From PFJX01 sp963713085 (lineage in GTDB: Bacteria; Pseudomonadota; Gammaproteobacteria; Burkholderiales; Thiobacillaceae): DNA of 64,000 nucleotides. Both the position numbers and the translations under genes were made by a program. Location: positions 1-64,000 of the forward strand of contig CAVQKQ010000019.1 in assembly GCA_963713085.1 (NCBI GenBank). The letters are read 5' to 3'. Position 1 is the stretch's first letter. The number at the start of each line of letters is the position of its first letter. Positions 1 to 8,416 of the stretch are shown one piece after another. Under the pieces are notes generated by a model that worked only from the letters and a program-made list of their open reading frames with translations, made no database searches and was not told the origin of the DNA.

Positions 1-461
1 AAGCGGACCATCGGGATGCTATCGATCCACTGCCATTCATCGCGCGCCGTGCGTAACAGGTTGCGAATCGTGGCCAAGTACCGATTCACGGTTGCCGGTT
101 TGTCCGCCTTCCTGAGCTCGCCTTGCACAATGGACCAGATCACGTCGCCGTTGATGTGGTTCAGCGAAAGCTTGCCCAGGTAGGGGTCCAGCCGCCGACA
201 AATCCGCTTACATCCACGAATGCTCCTCAACGTCGCTGACTTCGAGGTACCGCACGACCGCTTCCTGCAGGAACGCTGGCGCTTAATCCCGAAATGAGTT
301 TCCCGGAACGCTTCCAGCTTGATCTTGGCTAGCAGTGCTTCGGCTTCCTCTCGGCTTTCAGTCCCAGTGCTTTGGCGTATTCGCTTGCCGTTCGGGAGGG
401 TTGCATTGATCCACCAGTAGCGGGAATCCCCGCGCTGATAGACTCCATTTCCACCGGCCAT
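1..461 (-). pseudogene. tyrosine integrase, N-terminal part, frameshifted and cut by the window edge
   Basis: Reading leftward from an ATG at 461, the translation begins MAGGNGVYQRGDSRYWW and runs through a typical integrase arm-binding region. It continues to the SAM-like core-binding domain (RYLATIRNLLRTARDEW near position 30). The frame is broken twice, near 270 (before LQEAVVRYLEVSDVEE) and near 212 (before KRICRRLDPYLGK). The catalytic R-H-R-Y domain would lie left of position 1 and cannot be judged. Family knowledge: such integrases insert elements into tRNA 3' ends, which fits the tRNA-Phe fragment at 5623-5668. The gene is probably inactive unless the indels are sequencing errors. Confidence 0.7.
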
Positions 462-674
462 AAGCTCAACTCCTTTCCGGCCCGCCCTCGCTCGCGCTGC
501 TTATACTCATCGAGCCAGGCATCCAGGTCAACCTTGTCGAAGACAGCGACGGCCCAGCTTTAGATAGGGGACATCCAGCGCCATGAGCAGGGTGATCCCG
601 ATCCCCAAGTATTCGGCGGTCTGTTCCTTGGACAGGCCCCGCACCGCAGGCAAAGGCAGGTCGTTCTCGTCCAT
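329..674 (-). pseudogene. HTH (excisionase/AlpA-like) DNA-binding protein, frameshifted
   Basis: From ATG 674 the protein reads MDENDLPLPAVRGLSKEQTA then EYLGIGITLL, a helix-turn-helix of the MerR/excisionase type. The frame then breaks near 550. In the neighbouring frame the expected continuation VFDKVDLDAWLDEYKQRERG appears, the usual wing and C-terminal helix of small HTH proteins found between rep and int genes of integrative elements. It starts three bases past the stop of the replication gene and overlaps the integrase start. The true end is uncertain because of the frameshift; the second frame stays open to 329. Confidence 0.5.
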
Positions 675-676
675 TT

Positions 677-2043
677 CTAGCGGCCTGATTCCTTGCGGTA
701 GGCCCTGGCCTGCTCATCCAGTTCCTCACGGATGCGGTCCTCGTTGGGAATCTCTTCCAGGTTGGAGATAGTGTTGCTTGCGCCCCTTGGCCTGCACCTT
801 CTCCACCAGGTATTGATCGAGGGAAACGCCTTCGAAGATGGCCCGGCTGGAATGGTGGTTGTAGAGGGACAGGGACAGGAGATTCATGCCTTCCCGGAAG
901 TCGTAGACCCCCTCCATGGCCATCAAGGAGGTGAGGACACTCAGGCCCATGCGCATGACCCAATCCCGGCTGGGGGCGCGGTCATAGCTGAAGCGTGCCA
1001 GCAGCGGCCCGCCATGGGCTTCCCAATCGATGCTGGCCAATGCCACCCATAGGGGATGAATGGGCCAGCGCGAGCGGTTCTTGTCGCCGGGGTCCGGGAT
1101 GGCCAGGCGCAGCCATTCCGTGGTGGCGTAGCTCCATAGGCCGTTGAGGTGGTGCAGCACCTGATAGAGCTTGACCACGCCCAACTGATCCAGGAGCTCG
1201 CGGCGGTACTGGAACTCCTGGCGCCATACCGGGAGCTCACCATCCCAGCCCGCGCCCTGCCACACGGGCTTGAGATAGTCCTTGTGGCTTTTCTTGAGCT
1301 CCTGGGTCTTGTCATAGAGGCGACTGCTGAGGGTACCGCCGGCGCCGATCATCCAGCCGGTGAAGAGGCCGCCTTCAGAATAATTGCTGATGGAGCTGGC
1401 CCGGGTGATCCAGGCTTCCCGGCCCCAGCTCATCCATGGCGCAGGAGGCGACGAAATCCACGAAGAGGTCGATGCGGCTGACGTTGGCGGAATCCGTGAC
1501 CTCACCGAACTCCAGGAGGATGGCGCGCAGTTCCTTTTCCGCCTGTTCCGGGCCTACGTGACTGAGGAAACCGCTGGACACCTTCACATAGGCCATGGGC
1601 ACCTTGCGGCCAGGCCGGGAGAGCTGGATGCGGAAGGCGTTGTCTTCAAGGACGTAGGGGAACAGGGGTGCGCCCTTGTCCTTGACCTCGAAGATATGGC
1701 CATTGATGGGGAACTGGGCGTAGACCTGCTCATGGGCCTCTTGGGACTGTGCCGCCTTCTTGAGGTCCTTGAGACGGGCTTCCATGTCCAAGGTGATGTC
1801 GCCGGGATAGGACAGGTAGAGACTGTCCACCCCCCACCTTAAAGGCTGGAAGGTAAAGTCATTCCTGTATGAATTGGATGCTGTGTTACTAGGCGTCGCA
1901 TCCTGGCCCACCTCCGAGCGGGGTTCGGCCCCGCGGCCCGTGCCGCGTGGGCCGTGTCCCCGCTCATCGGCGGATTGTGATTGAACTTCCTGAAAATCGC
2001 CTTCCTGAGGACCTAGAGAGGTGGCTTGCAGCTTCTTGGGCAT
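677..2043 (-). pseudogene. replication initiation protein of an integrative element, two frameshifts
   Basis: The protein starts at ATG 2043 (MPKKLQATSLGPQ). After a low-complexity leader it has a Rep-type core (GVDSLYLSYPGDI, then VSRIDLFVDFVAS), then breaks near 1430. The next frame carries WGREAWITRASSISNYSEGG and WRQEFQYRRELLDQLGV, matching replication-initiation-factor proteins of plasmids, phages and integrative elements. A second break near 785 restores the tail SNTISNLEEIPNEDRIREEL, ending at the TAG at 677-679. Rejoined it would be about 450 residues. The family link is from motif recognition; the frameshifts are seen directly. It sits in the usual rep-HTH-int order. Confidence 0.65.
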
Positions 2044-2145
2044 GATCCGTTTCCTTTCGGACTTGCCAGGTGCCGGAATGGCGCCTGGAACGGATACGGA
2101 TTTGATACACCGGGGGCCACACAGGCCACGCTATGAAAAAGTTTT

Positions 2146-3048
2146 TCAGGGGGTTGTAACTAACCCGCGCTTCTGGAACTCCCGATATTGCTTGATGCGC
2201 TTCGTTAAGGCCTGCTCGCTTTCGATTCGGTTTTCGTAGGAATTGATTCCGACTTCATCACAGATCTTAAGAATCTCACCATGTGGCATGGCATCAAGCC
2301 AACCAACTTGATCTAGAAGTGAGAGGGTCAGCCATAGTGTCTTGTGACGAATCTTCCCGATATATGGCGCACGCCCAAGTCGATATGACAACTTATCCGA
2401 AAATTCACTATGCGCCTCCATCTGTGAACGCTCATAGCGCGCCCTAAAGTAGGGGATGGTCGTGAGGATGCGCCTATCTATCTGTACGGCCTTGACGAAG
2501 GCGTCGTCATTCCCTGCCTGGGCCTGGGCAACAAGAGAGGTCAACGTCTCACCATGTACCATGGTGGATAGATTCTGGTGAAATATGCATAGGAATGTGC
2601 ACCACACACCTTGCCCGACTCGAATAGCTTCTTTCTTTTCGTCTGGCGACATGGATTCAAATAAGCGCCGAGCTTCCTGCTGCTGTTCATGTGTCTTGGG
2701 TATCTCGAACCCTTCAAATACCTGATCTAGTGCATCGATAAGCTCAGATATGTCTTCCTGCAATTGTTCAGGGGTGGCGTCCTCAAATGCTTCTTCTAAC
2801 TGCTGCCGCTCCTCTGTTGTAAAGATGGCTCTATACAGCATGTTCCCGATTGCCGCTTCGCTGGTGTAGAGCAGTGGGTAGCTATGGAGTCTGAGGTTGT
2901 CTATTGCGTCAACGAGAACTTTGGGAAAGCGGTACCATCCCTGTTCCGATTCAATCTGCTTCAAAATCCACACTGCGTCAGGCAACATTGATTGAAGTTG
3001 CTCAAGCAGCTTGCCCCTAGACAGCACAGGTCTGTCCTTATTGGCCAT
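2146..3048 (-). CDS. unknown cytosolic protein, integrative-element cargo
   Basis: About 300 residues from ATG 3048 (MANKDRPVLSRGKLLEQLQ). A longer form from GTG 3162 is possible, but its extra 38 residues look non-coding. I do not recognise the family. It is strongly helical and acidic in the middle (EERQQLEEAFEDATPEQLQE) with no signal peptide, membrane segment or obvious catalytic motif. It lies between the rep gene and a divergently oriented membrane-protein gene. Base composition is clearly lower in GC than the chromosomal genes further right, which suggests transfer. It could be a regulator or effector partner of the divergent operon; that is inference. Confidence 0.6.
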   Translation of the reverse strand: MANKDRPVLSRGKLLEQLQSMLPDAVWILKQIESEQGWYRFPKVLVDAIDNLRLHSYPLLYTSEAAIGNMLYRAIFTTEERQQLEEAFEDATPEQLQEDISELIDALDQVFEGFEIPKTHEQQQEARRLFESMSPDEKKEAIRVGQGVWCTFLCIFHQNLSTMVHGETLTSLVAQAQAGNDDAFVKAVQIDRRILTTIPYFRARYERSQMEAHSEFSDKLSYRLGRAPYIGKIRHKTLWLTLSLLDQVGWLDAMPHGEILKICDEVGINSYENRIESEQALTKRIKQYREFQKRGLVTTP

Positions 3049-3215
3049 TAATGACAGTGACCTTGTGCGGCATGATACTTGTGGTACATGAGTGCAAATT
3101 AGGCCCATAATTCCAGGCAGTAATTTCTGTTTATATGACATAAACTGGTTAGTGGCAAGCACAAAATAAAATTAGATTTGTGATCTCTTGTTTATCAATA
3201 CATAGGGTTATCTTA

Positions 3216-4421
3216 ATGGATAGATCTGAATTGGTATTTTACGTACGGTCTTTGCGTAGCAGAGAGATCGAACGCGCATCCCGGCATGGACTTACTGTCT
3301 GGGCTCTGTTTATTGGTATTATCTATGTAGTTTGGCAATTGGTGCCACAAGTATCTGAGCTCGTCAAGAACAATAATTATCCCGAACTGTTCTGTAAAAA
3401 CTTTTCTAACCTCTCCATTGCATTAATGGCTGGATTTGTACTGGTGAACTATGGCTCTGATAGCCGGCCAAAGAGGCCCTTCGACTACAGAATTGACCGG
3501 AACCCGACAATTGCCAGCATCCTCCATCTAATTTTATTTCTCACTCTTGTATTGGCGTTTCCACTGTATTGTTCTATATACAGTGCAAACACAGTTTCTC
3601 TTGACCCTCTACAGCATCTTCAATTTCAAGTTAACAAATGGGTTTTGATTGTTACTGGAGTATTTGCAATTATTGATTTTATATTTACAACCGGATACCA
3701 ATGGTATACGGGGTATCCTTCACCGAATTCATTAGTAATGCTTAATCACAAAAAACTCCAATTTATTCATTGGGTGGCGATGATGCTTTACCTCGAACTT
3801 TTTTTCGGTAATCTTGGGGCGAGCGTTCAATCTCTTCTCCAACAAATGCCCGGTCAGCCAATGGCCTTTGTCGTTGCCATGAACGCATCATTGATTTGCT
3901 TAGGCTTAATCGCGCTGTTTGCACTTGTCGGTCGTACGGGTTACCTTACTGCGCTCGACCGACTTGAACGAGATATTATGCTTCATAACATTGATGCGCA
4001 TGAGATCACAAAACGACTGGAGCAGGATTTTTTGGGTCGTTACTTCGGGAGCTGGGTGGCAGAAAAAATTGAGCTGATTAAGACGCGAGCACAGGAAATG
4101 CAGACATTCGCCTTGGAATCTGATGCATTATTATCGGATCTAGATAAGATTGATGTTGAGTATAAGTATGAGCGAATGAAAAGAATTCAAGAATATATAC
4201 AAAAATTATCGCATTTGATAAAAGAATATTTTCACGTTGAAAAGCCATTCTTGAAATGGCTTTCTTATGTCAGCACCACGCCACATTTTATTAGAGACAA
4301 ATTTATTGCAGACATTATTTCGCAAAGCCATGACGAACTTGATTCGACATTTCAGGAAGTGATCCCCAAAGCAGAATCAGCCCTAGAGAAACTAAGGCAG
4401 CAGGCACATAAGATAAGATAA
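3216..4421 (+). CDS. multi-pass membrane protein of unknown function, element cargo
   Basis: 401 residues from ATG 3216 (MDRSELVFYVRSLRSREIER), preceded by AGGG; a GTG at 3180 would add 12 residues. The N-terminal two thirds hold about six hydrophobic segments, for example ALFIGIIYVVWQLVP, ILHLILFLTLVLAFPLY, WVLIVTGVFAIIDFIF and a last one around SLICLGLIALFALVG. A soluble, charged, mainly helical C-terminal region of about 150 residues follows. I recognise no known family. It is AT-rich compared with the host genes, is divergent from the gene at 2146-3048, and is followed 76 bases later by another membrane-anchored gene. It may be a membrane effector or sensor, but nothing in the sequence proves a function. 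Confidence 0.65.
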   Translation: MDRSELVFYVRSLRSREIERASRHGLTVWALFIGIIYVVWQLVPQVSELVKNNNYPELFCKNFSNLSIALMAGFVLVNYGSDSRPKRPFDYRIDRNPTIASILHLILFLTLVLAFPLYCSIYSANTVSLDPLQHLQFQVNKWVLIVTGVFAIIDFIFTTGYQWYTGYPSPNSLVMLNHKKLQFIHWVAMMLYLELFFGNLGASVQSLLQQMPGQPMAFVVAMNASLICLGLIALFALVGRTGYLTALDRLERDIMLHNIDAHEITKRLEQDFLGRYFGSWVAEKIELIKTRAQEMQTFALESDALLSDLDKIDVEYKYERMKRIQEYIQKLSHLIKEYFHVEKPFLKWLSYVSTTPHFIRDKFIADIISQSHDELDSTFQEVIPKAESALEKLRQQAHKIR

Positions 4422-4497
4422 CCGTAGAAACACAACGGCAACTATCTACTAGCTGGTTTGGGGTTGGACTTAGATGAGTTAGCAGTGGGAGGCGCAG

Positions 4498-5034
4498 ATG
4501 TCTGAAGAAATTGTGTCGCGTACGTCCAGCACAAAGAAGTACCAAGGGCCGGAGGATATCTATGACGAACTTGTGTCCGACAAGGATACTAGCTGGTTAT
4601 TGGGTTTAGTTGCATTCGCTGTGGTCGAAGAACAAAAAGTAGAGTGGATCAAACATCATTCCATTCATAATGGCAGTTCCCCTTCCGCCGATCAAATACG
4701 TCAGTGGTATGAGCAGCTCCCGCCGGGAGCCGTTCTTAGAGCCAAGGGCACGGCCGAAAATGCTTTGCAGGTATACTCCAGTGAAGTTCTTGAAGAAGTC
4801 TCCGAAGAAATACGTAAGGAAATTCAGTCAAGCAGCCTAGTGAGCGAAATACGCGATTTGAAGCGCTTTTGGCCACAGTTTGGCGTTAACCTTGCAGGTG
4901 GATTTATCAGTTCCCTGTTGTTCGCCTTGCTACTTGTATCTTTGGCGATAATACTGATAAAAAGTCCATCTCCCGGCGATTTTGCTAGAGAATTTAGTTC
5001 TCAACAGGAGGCACATGATCATGACTCAAAATAA
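4498..5034 (+). CDS. single-pass C-tail-anchored protein of unknown function, element cargo
   Basis: 178 residues, ATG 4498 preceded by GGGAGG. The soluble N-terminal 130 residues contain a helical stretch (EDIYDELVSDKDTSWLLGLV) and a Glu/Ser-rich segment before one strong membrane helix at about 132-153 (FISSLLFALLLVSLAIILI). A short hydrophilic tail follows. This resembles a tail-anchored topology. Its last 14 bases overlap the start of the next small gene, so the two are likely translationally coupled. No family recognised. Confidence 0.65.
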   Translation: MSEEIVSRTSSTKKYQGPEDIYDELVSDKDTSWLLGLVAFAVVEEQKVEWIKHHSIHNGSSPSADQIRQWYEQLPPGAVLRAKGTAENALQVYSSEVLEEVSEEIRKEIQSSSLVSEIRDLKRFWPQFGVNLAGGFISSLLFALLLVSLAIILIKSPSPGDFAREFSSQQEAHDHDSK

Positions 5035-5275
5035 AGAAGCTACAGGAAAGCGCGCGGCGACTGCTGCTGCTAAGGTCTTGCGCAGCCCTGATGCGACCAA
5101 ATCTGCCAAATCTGCAGCCGGTTCAGCTTTGTCGCAGAGAAAGGCACCGGCAAAAGTGACATCCATTTCTTCAGCCACTGCCGCTTCTAAAGTGCTTCGC
5201 AACCGCGGCACTAGTAAGGCAGCAAAAACGGCGTCCGGCTCAGCACTTACCCAGCGACCTAACAAGCGTACTTAG
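5021..5275 (+). CDS. small basic protein made of two tandem repeats
   Basis: 84 residues, Lys/Arg-, Ala- and Ser-rich. The start is chosen at ATG 5021, nine bases after AGGAGG (5006-5011); an ATG at 5015 is in frame but too close to that site. The protein holds two copies of one module: ATAAAKVLRSPDATKSAKSA then AGSALSQR, and later ATAASKVLRNRGTSKAAKTA then SGSALTQR. I have an impression of similar two-repeat small proteins annotated as hypothetical near mobile genes in Proteobacteria, but cannot name a family. A nucleic-acid-binding or adaptor role is possible from the charge; this is inference. Confidence 0.65.
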   Translation: MTQNKEATGKRAATAAAKVLRSPDATKSAKSAAGSALSQRKAPAKVTSISSATAASKVLRNRGTSKAAKTASGSALTQRPNKRT

Positions 5276-5622
5276 CAGGGGCCAATCAATCAAAAGCATC
5301 TGCTTATGCGGAATGCTCAGCATTTCTCATACCATAACGCTACGACTTCGCTAGCAAGAAGTTATCTAGCCCCGCCACACAGAAGTCTTTGCGGAATAGA
5401 TTGTGCGTCTCCCCCTGCTTCGCACGGGGCCGGGCTCTGGTCGCTCGATCAGCTCCCCAAGCCCCTTCGGGTCTTGGCCTTCGGTAACGATCCCTGACGC
5501 AACTTCCTCGTAAGAGCAGGCGCGATGCCCCTGCCTGATAGACGTGACAAAAACGGCGCGTATTGGCGAGTATTGGCGATTGAGGGCGGGCACAATATCA
5601 ACAAAAACAATAAGTTATGAGA
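5276..5622 (+). other. non-coding end of the integrative element
   Basis: No supported gene. At 5561-5579 the 9-mer TATTGGCGA occurs twice with a 10-bp period, a pattern like integrase arm-type sites. It lies just inside the tRNA fragment and is followed by an AT-rich stretch (about 5592-5622). The role is inferred from position. Confidence 0.4.
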
Positions 5623-5668
5623 ATTGAAAATCCGCGTGTCGACGGTTCGATTCCGCCCCTGGCCACCA
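5623..5668 (+). other. 3' fragment of a tRNA-Phe gene (attachment-site scar)
   Basis: The 46 bases start in the anticodon loop (TTGAAAA, anticodon GAA), then give the 3' anticodon stem TCCG, a T arm with GGTTCGATTCC, the acceptor strand CCTGGCC, and ACCA. The D arm and 5' acceptor strand are absent: the sequence upstream is AT-rich and unrelated. Phage- and ICE-type integrases copy exactly this part of a tRNA gene to the far end of the inserted element. The intact tRNA-Phe copy is therefore expected left of the window, beyond the integrase at 1-461. One A-C mismatch in the T stem suggests it is not itself functional. Confidence 0.7.
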
Positions 5669-6206
5669 ACTATCCCATTGAAAACAAACAGAAAAGCGTC
5701 ATTCGCTTGCGGACACGTGCGGGCAAACTCCGCGTGCCGCTGCGATGCCGGAAGGCCGCCTCCGGTTCAGCCTGACCCCCGAGTCTGGTGTGTCAGGCAA
5801 AAAGTCTCCAAGCACCCAACAGCATCGAAACCCGGAGCGGTCAGGACCGTTCCGGGTTTCGCGCATGTGTACTCGACGTCCACTTCGCCAATCCTCGATA
5901 GCGTGCTACCGACCTTCAACCACTGACTGGCTGCTGACACCCATGGCGGGCGGCTGTCTCGGGTCACTCGTCCATTCTGATTCTGATTTTCGAGGTGGAT
6001 GCCAGGTTATCGGCCATTGCTGCCGCTGGCGTTGGCTCTGTTCAATGGCTGGTGTCGTGCAGGTCACCGACGTTGACGCGGTACTCTGCCTGAATGGCCG
6101 CTTCCATCAGCGGCGTGGGACGGCACCCGAACCATTTCGGCCAGTCAGTTTTCTCCATGGCTGCCGTCCCGCCAAACCCATGTTCTGCGAACTGGAGTTC
6201 TACAAA
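5669..6206 (+). other. intergenic, no gene supported
   Basis: Begins directly after the tRNA scar and ends at the IS target site. Open frames here have no recognisable protein features. It holds the first copy of the hairpin that recurs near the second integrase (5827-5860). The sequence left of the IS (TTCTACAAA) joins to GCGGCCGTTGG at 7833 if the IS is removed; I see no gene reconstituted by that. Confidence 0.4.
5827..5860 (+). repeat. hairpin repeat, copy 1
   Basis: A 16-base arm GAAACCCGGAGCGGTC pairs with GACCGTTCCGGGTTTC across a 2-base gap, with one G-U pair. The core CCCGGAACGGTC / GACCGTTCCGGG is nearly identical to the two hairpins at 11627-11653 and 11848-11874. No T-run is adjacent here, so it is less obviously a terminator than the other two. 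Confidence 0.6.
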
Positions 6207-6221
6207 GTCGTCCCTGCAAAA
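6207..6221 (+). repeat. left inverted repeat of the IS
   Basis: GTCGTCCCTGCAAAA, perfect reverse complement of 7812-7826, directly preceded by the duplicated TACAAA. Confidence 0.85.
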
Positions 6222-6334
6222 CCCTCAAACGCTGCATGAACAAAGGGAAGTGGTCGCAATTCAGCCCCCTGAATCTCGCAGGAATTGAAATAATCCGGCC
6301 ATAACCTGAGAGAAATCACCGACCTGGAAACCCC

Positions 6335-7810
6335 GTGACTGCCGACTTCTTCCGCGCCCGCCTGGACCAGATGATTGACCTGAAGCACCCGCTGGCCGCG
6401 CTGGCCCAGCGCCTGCCCTGGGGTCAGATCGAGGCGGCCCTGGGCCCCGCCTTCGCGCGCCGTGACCGGGCAGGTCAGGAAATAGCCGGAGCAGACCTGT
6501 TCGGTCCGACCCTGGTGGTCGCAGGCGCCGGTGTGAGCGCCGCCGGGCGCCCCCGCCTGTTGATCCGCCTCATGGCCTCGCTGCTCTACCTCAAACACGC
6601 CTTCAACCTCAGCGACGAAGACCTGGTCGAGCGCTGGGCCGAGAACGTCGTCTGGCAATACTTCAGCGGGATGGACTACTACGAGCCCCGGCTGCCGTGC
6701 GACGCCACCCAGATCGGGCGCTTCCGCGCTGCCATCGGCGAAGCCGGGGTGGAAGAACTGCTCAAGGCGACCATCGACACGGCGGTGGAAACCAAGGCGG
6801 TGCGCCCCAGCGAATTCGAACGGGTCATCGTCGACAGCACCGTCCAAGAGAAAGCCATCGCGCACCCGGTGGACAGCCGGCTGCTGGAGATCGCCCGGGC
6901 CAAGGTGGTGCAAGCCGCGAAGTTTGCCGGCCTCGCCCTCAAACAGACCTTTGCCAAGGAAGGCAAGGAACTGAGGCGCCGCGCCGGTGGCTACGCCCAT
7001 GCGAAGCAGTTCAAGCGACTCAGACGGGTGATCAAGCGACAGCGCACGATTTTGGGCAGCGTCCTGCGCGAGGTCGAACGCAAGCTCGACACGGCCATCC
7101 CGGAGTCCCCGACCACGATCGCTCGCCTGAAGACGCTGCTGGAACGGGCCGAGCGCATCCGCGCCCAGCAACCGAAGGACAAGCACAAGCTTTATGCCCT
7201 GCATGCCCCGGAAGTCGAGTGCATTGGCAAGGGCAAGGCCCGGAAGCCCTACGAATTCGGGGTGAAGGCCAGTATTGCCGTCACCCATAAGAGCGGACTC
7301 ATGGTGGGTGCCCGCACCTTCCCAGGCAACCCCTACGACGGCCACGCCCTGCGCGAACAACTGGAGCAGACGAGCGTCCTGCTGGAGGACGTGGGGCGTA
7401 CCCCGAAGCAGGTGGTGGTGGATCTGGGCTACCGGGGTGTGGACCAGGACAACCCGGGGGTGGAGATCATCCACCGCGGCAAGTACAAGTCACTGACCCA
7501 ACCGCAGCGGCGGTGGCTAAAGCGCAGGCAGGCGGTGGAGCCGGCCATCGGGCATCTGAAATCGGACAACCGGATGGATCGATGTTGGTTGCGGGGCGCC
7601 ACGGGCGATGCGCTGCATGCGGTGCTCTGCGCGGCGGGCTACAACCTGCGTTGGCTGCTGCGGGCGATGCTCCGCATGGGGCTGAAGGCCCTTTTATTGC
7701 GCCTTGAATTCGTGGTGAGCTGGCTTCGCTTACTCGGCTCACACCCCTCCGGCAACGTCAACACGCTTCGCTACACCTTCGTTCAGGCAAGGCTTGGCGG
7801 CGTCAGATGA
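6335..7810 (+). CDS. IS5/IS1182-like DDE transposase
   Basis: 491 residues from GTG 6335, ending two bases before the right inverted repeat. The N-terminal part (AALAQRLPWGQIEAALG, LMASLLYLKHAFNLSDEDLV) is the helical domain of IS5/IS1182-group transposases. The DDE core shows VIVDSTVQEKAI (first Asp), VVVDLGYRGVDQ (second Asp) and the C-terminal RRQAVEPAIGHLKSDNRMDR carrying the Glu. No frameshift is seen, so it may be active. It mobilises only its own element and did not visibly interrupt a gene. Confidence 0.85.
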   Translation: MTADFFRARLDQMIDLKHPLAALAQRLPWGQIEAALGPAFARRDRAGQEIAGADLFGPTLVVAGAGVSAAGRPRLLIRLMASLLYLKHAFNLSDEDLVERWAENVVWQYFSGMDYYEPRLPCDATQIGRFRAAIGEAGVEELLKATIDTAVETKAVRPSEFERVIVDSTVQEKAIAHPVDSRLLEIARAKVVQAAKFAGLALKQTFAKEGKELRRRAGGYAHAKQFKRLRRVIKRQRTILGSVLREVERKLDTAIPESPTTIARLKTLLERAERIRAQQPKDKHKLYALHAPEVECIGKGKARKPYEFGVKASIAVTHKSGLMVGARTFPGNPYDGHALREQLEQTSVLLEDVGRTPKQVVVDLGYRGVDQDNPGVEIIHRGKYKSLTQPQRRWLKRRQAVEPAIGHLKSDNRMDRCWLRGATGDALHAVLCAAGYNLRWLLRAMLRMGLKALLLRLEFVVSWLRLLGSHPSGNVNTLRYTFVQARLGGVR

Positions 7811-7811
7811 A

Positions 7812-7826
7812 TTTTGCAGGGACGAC
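7812..7826 (+). repeat. right inverted repeat of the IS
   Basis: TTTTGCAGGGACGAC, one base past the transposase stop and followed by the second copy of TACAAA at 7827-7832. Confidence 0.85.
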
Positions 7827-7832
7827 TACAAA

Positions 7833-8416
7833 GCGGCCGTTGGCGACATCACCCTTCCGGCCACAAGCTGCCCGTCGAGGTGGCTATCGAATTTCAATTG
7901 ACGGGACTGTTCCCGAGCAACTTGAGTGTCAGGTCATCGGCGAGCAAAGTGGGGGTCACGCTGCCTCGATTCGGCCAGGAGCAGTCCTTAGAAGAGTCTA
8001 AAAACGAGATTCTGGGTGGCCGCTGTGCCTTCGGAAGCCGCCAGCCTCAGGCTTGCATGGTCTGTAAGTCATCTGCCATACCAAACAGTCGATCATTCAT
8101 GCTCGACCGTCCGTTCCAGCGCCAGATCATCCACTTCAATTCATTGGGACGATAGATGGAACCGACAGGAAGCCTTGGTGACAAGAGTTCATCTCCCCCA
8201 CAGAATCATGGCGGCATTTACGATGTCCAGAACACCAGGTGGACCGCTGAATCTATATCTTTTGCCAGATAGCAGTGCACACGAACGATATGGTAAAAAT
8301 TCCGGCGGAATATGCCTTGCAACAAGACAATTAGGTCAGAGAAAAGAGGTAGGCGAGCAAGGGGAGCAACCCCGAAGAGGAATACATCCTGCTCCCCAAA
8401 TTTTGTGAGTTAGACC
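7833..8416 (+). other. intergenic, no gene supported
   Basis: Short overlapping open frames here lack start-site signals and protein-like composition. The first part continues the sequence interrupted by the IS. The last part leads to the secreted-protein gene at 8417, without a clear ribosome site. Confidence 0.35.

Larger units (their letters stand above)
6207..7826 (+). mobile_element. complete insertion sequence, IS5/IS1182-like
   Basis: The element is bounded by perfect 15-bp inverted repeats GTCGTCCCTGCAAAA (6207-6221) and TTTTGCAGGGACGAC (7812-7826). It is flanked on both sides by TACAAA (6201-6206 and 7827-7832), read as a 6-bp target duplication. An equivalent reading is a 16-bp repeat with ACAA duplicated. 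About 1.62 kb with one transposase gene filling most of it. Intact ends, an intact gene and matching flanks indicate a recent insertion. The group is judged from transposase style; the exact IS name cannot be given. Confidence 0.85.

Noticed and set aside
5623..5668. Functional tRNA-Phe gene
   Set aside because: The 5' acceptor strand, D arm and 5' anticodon stem are missing, so only a scar remains.
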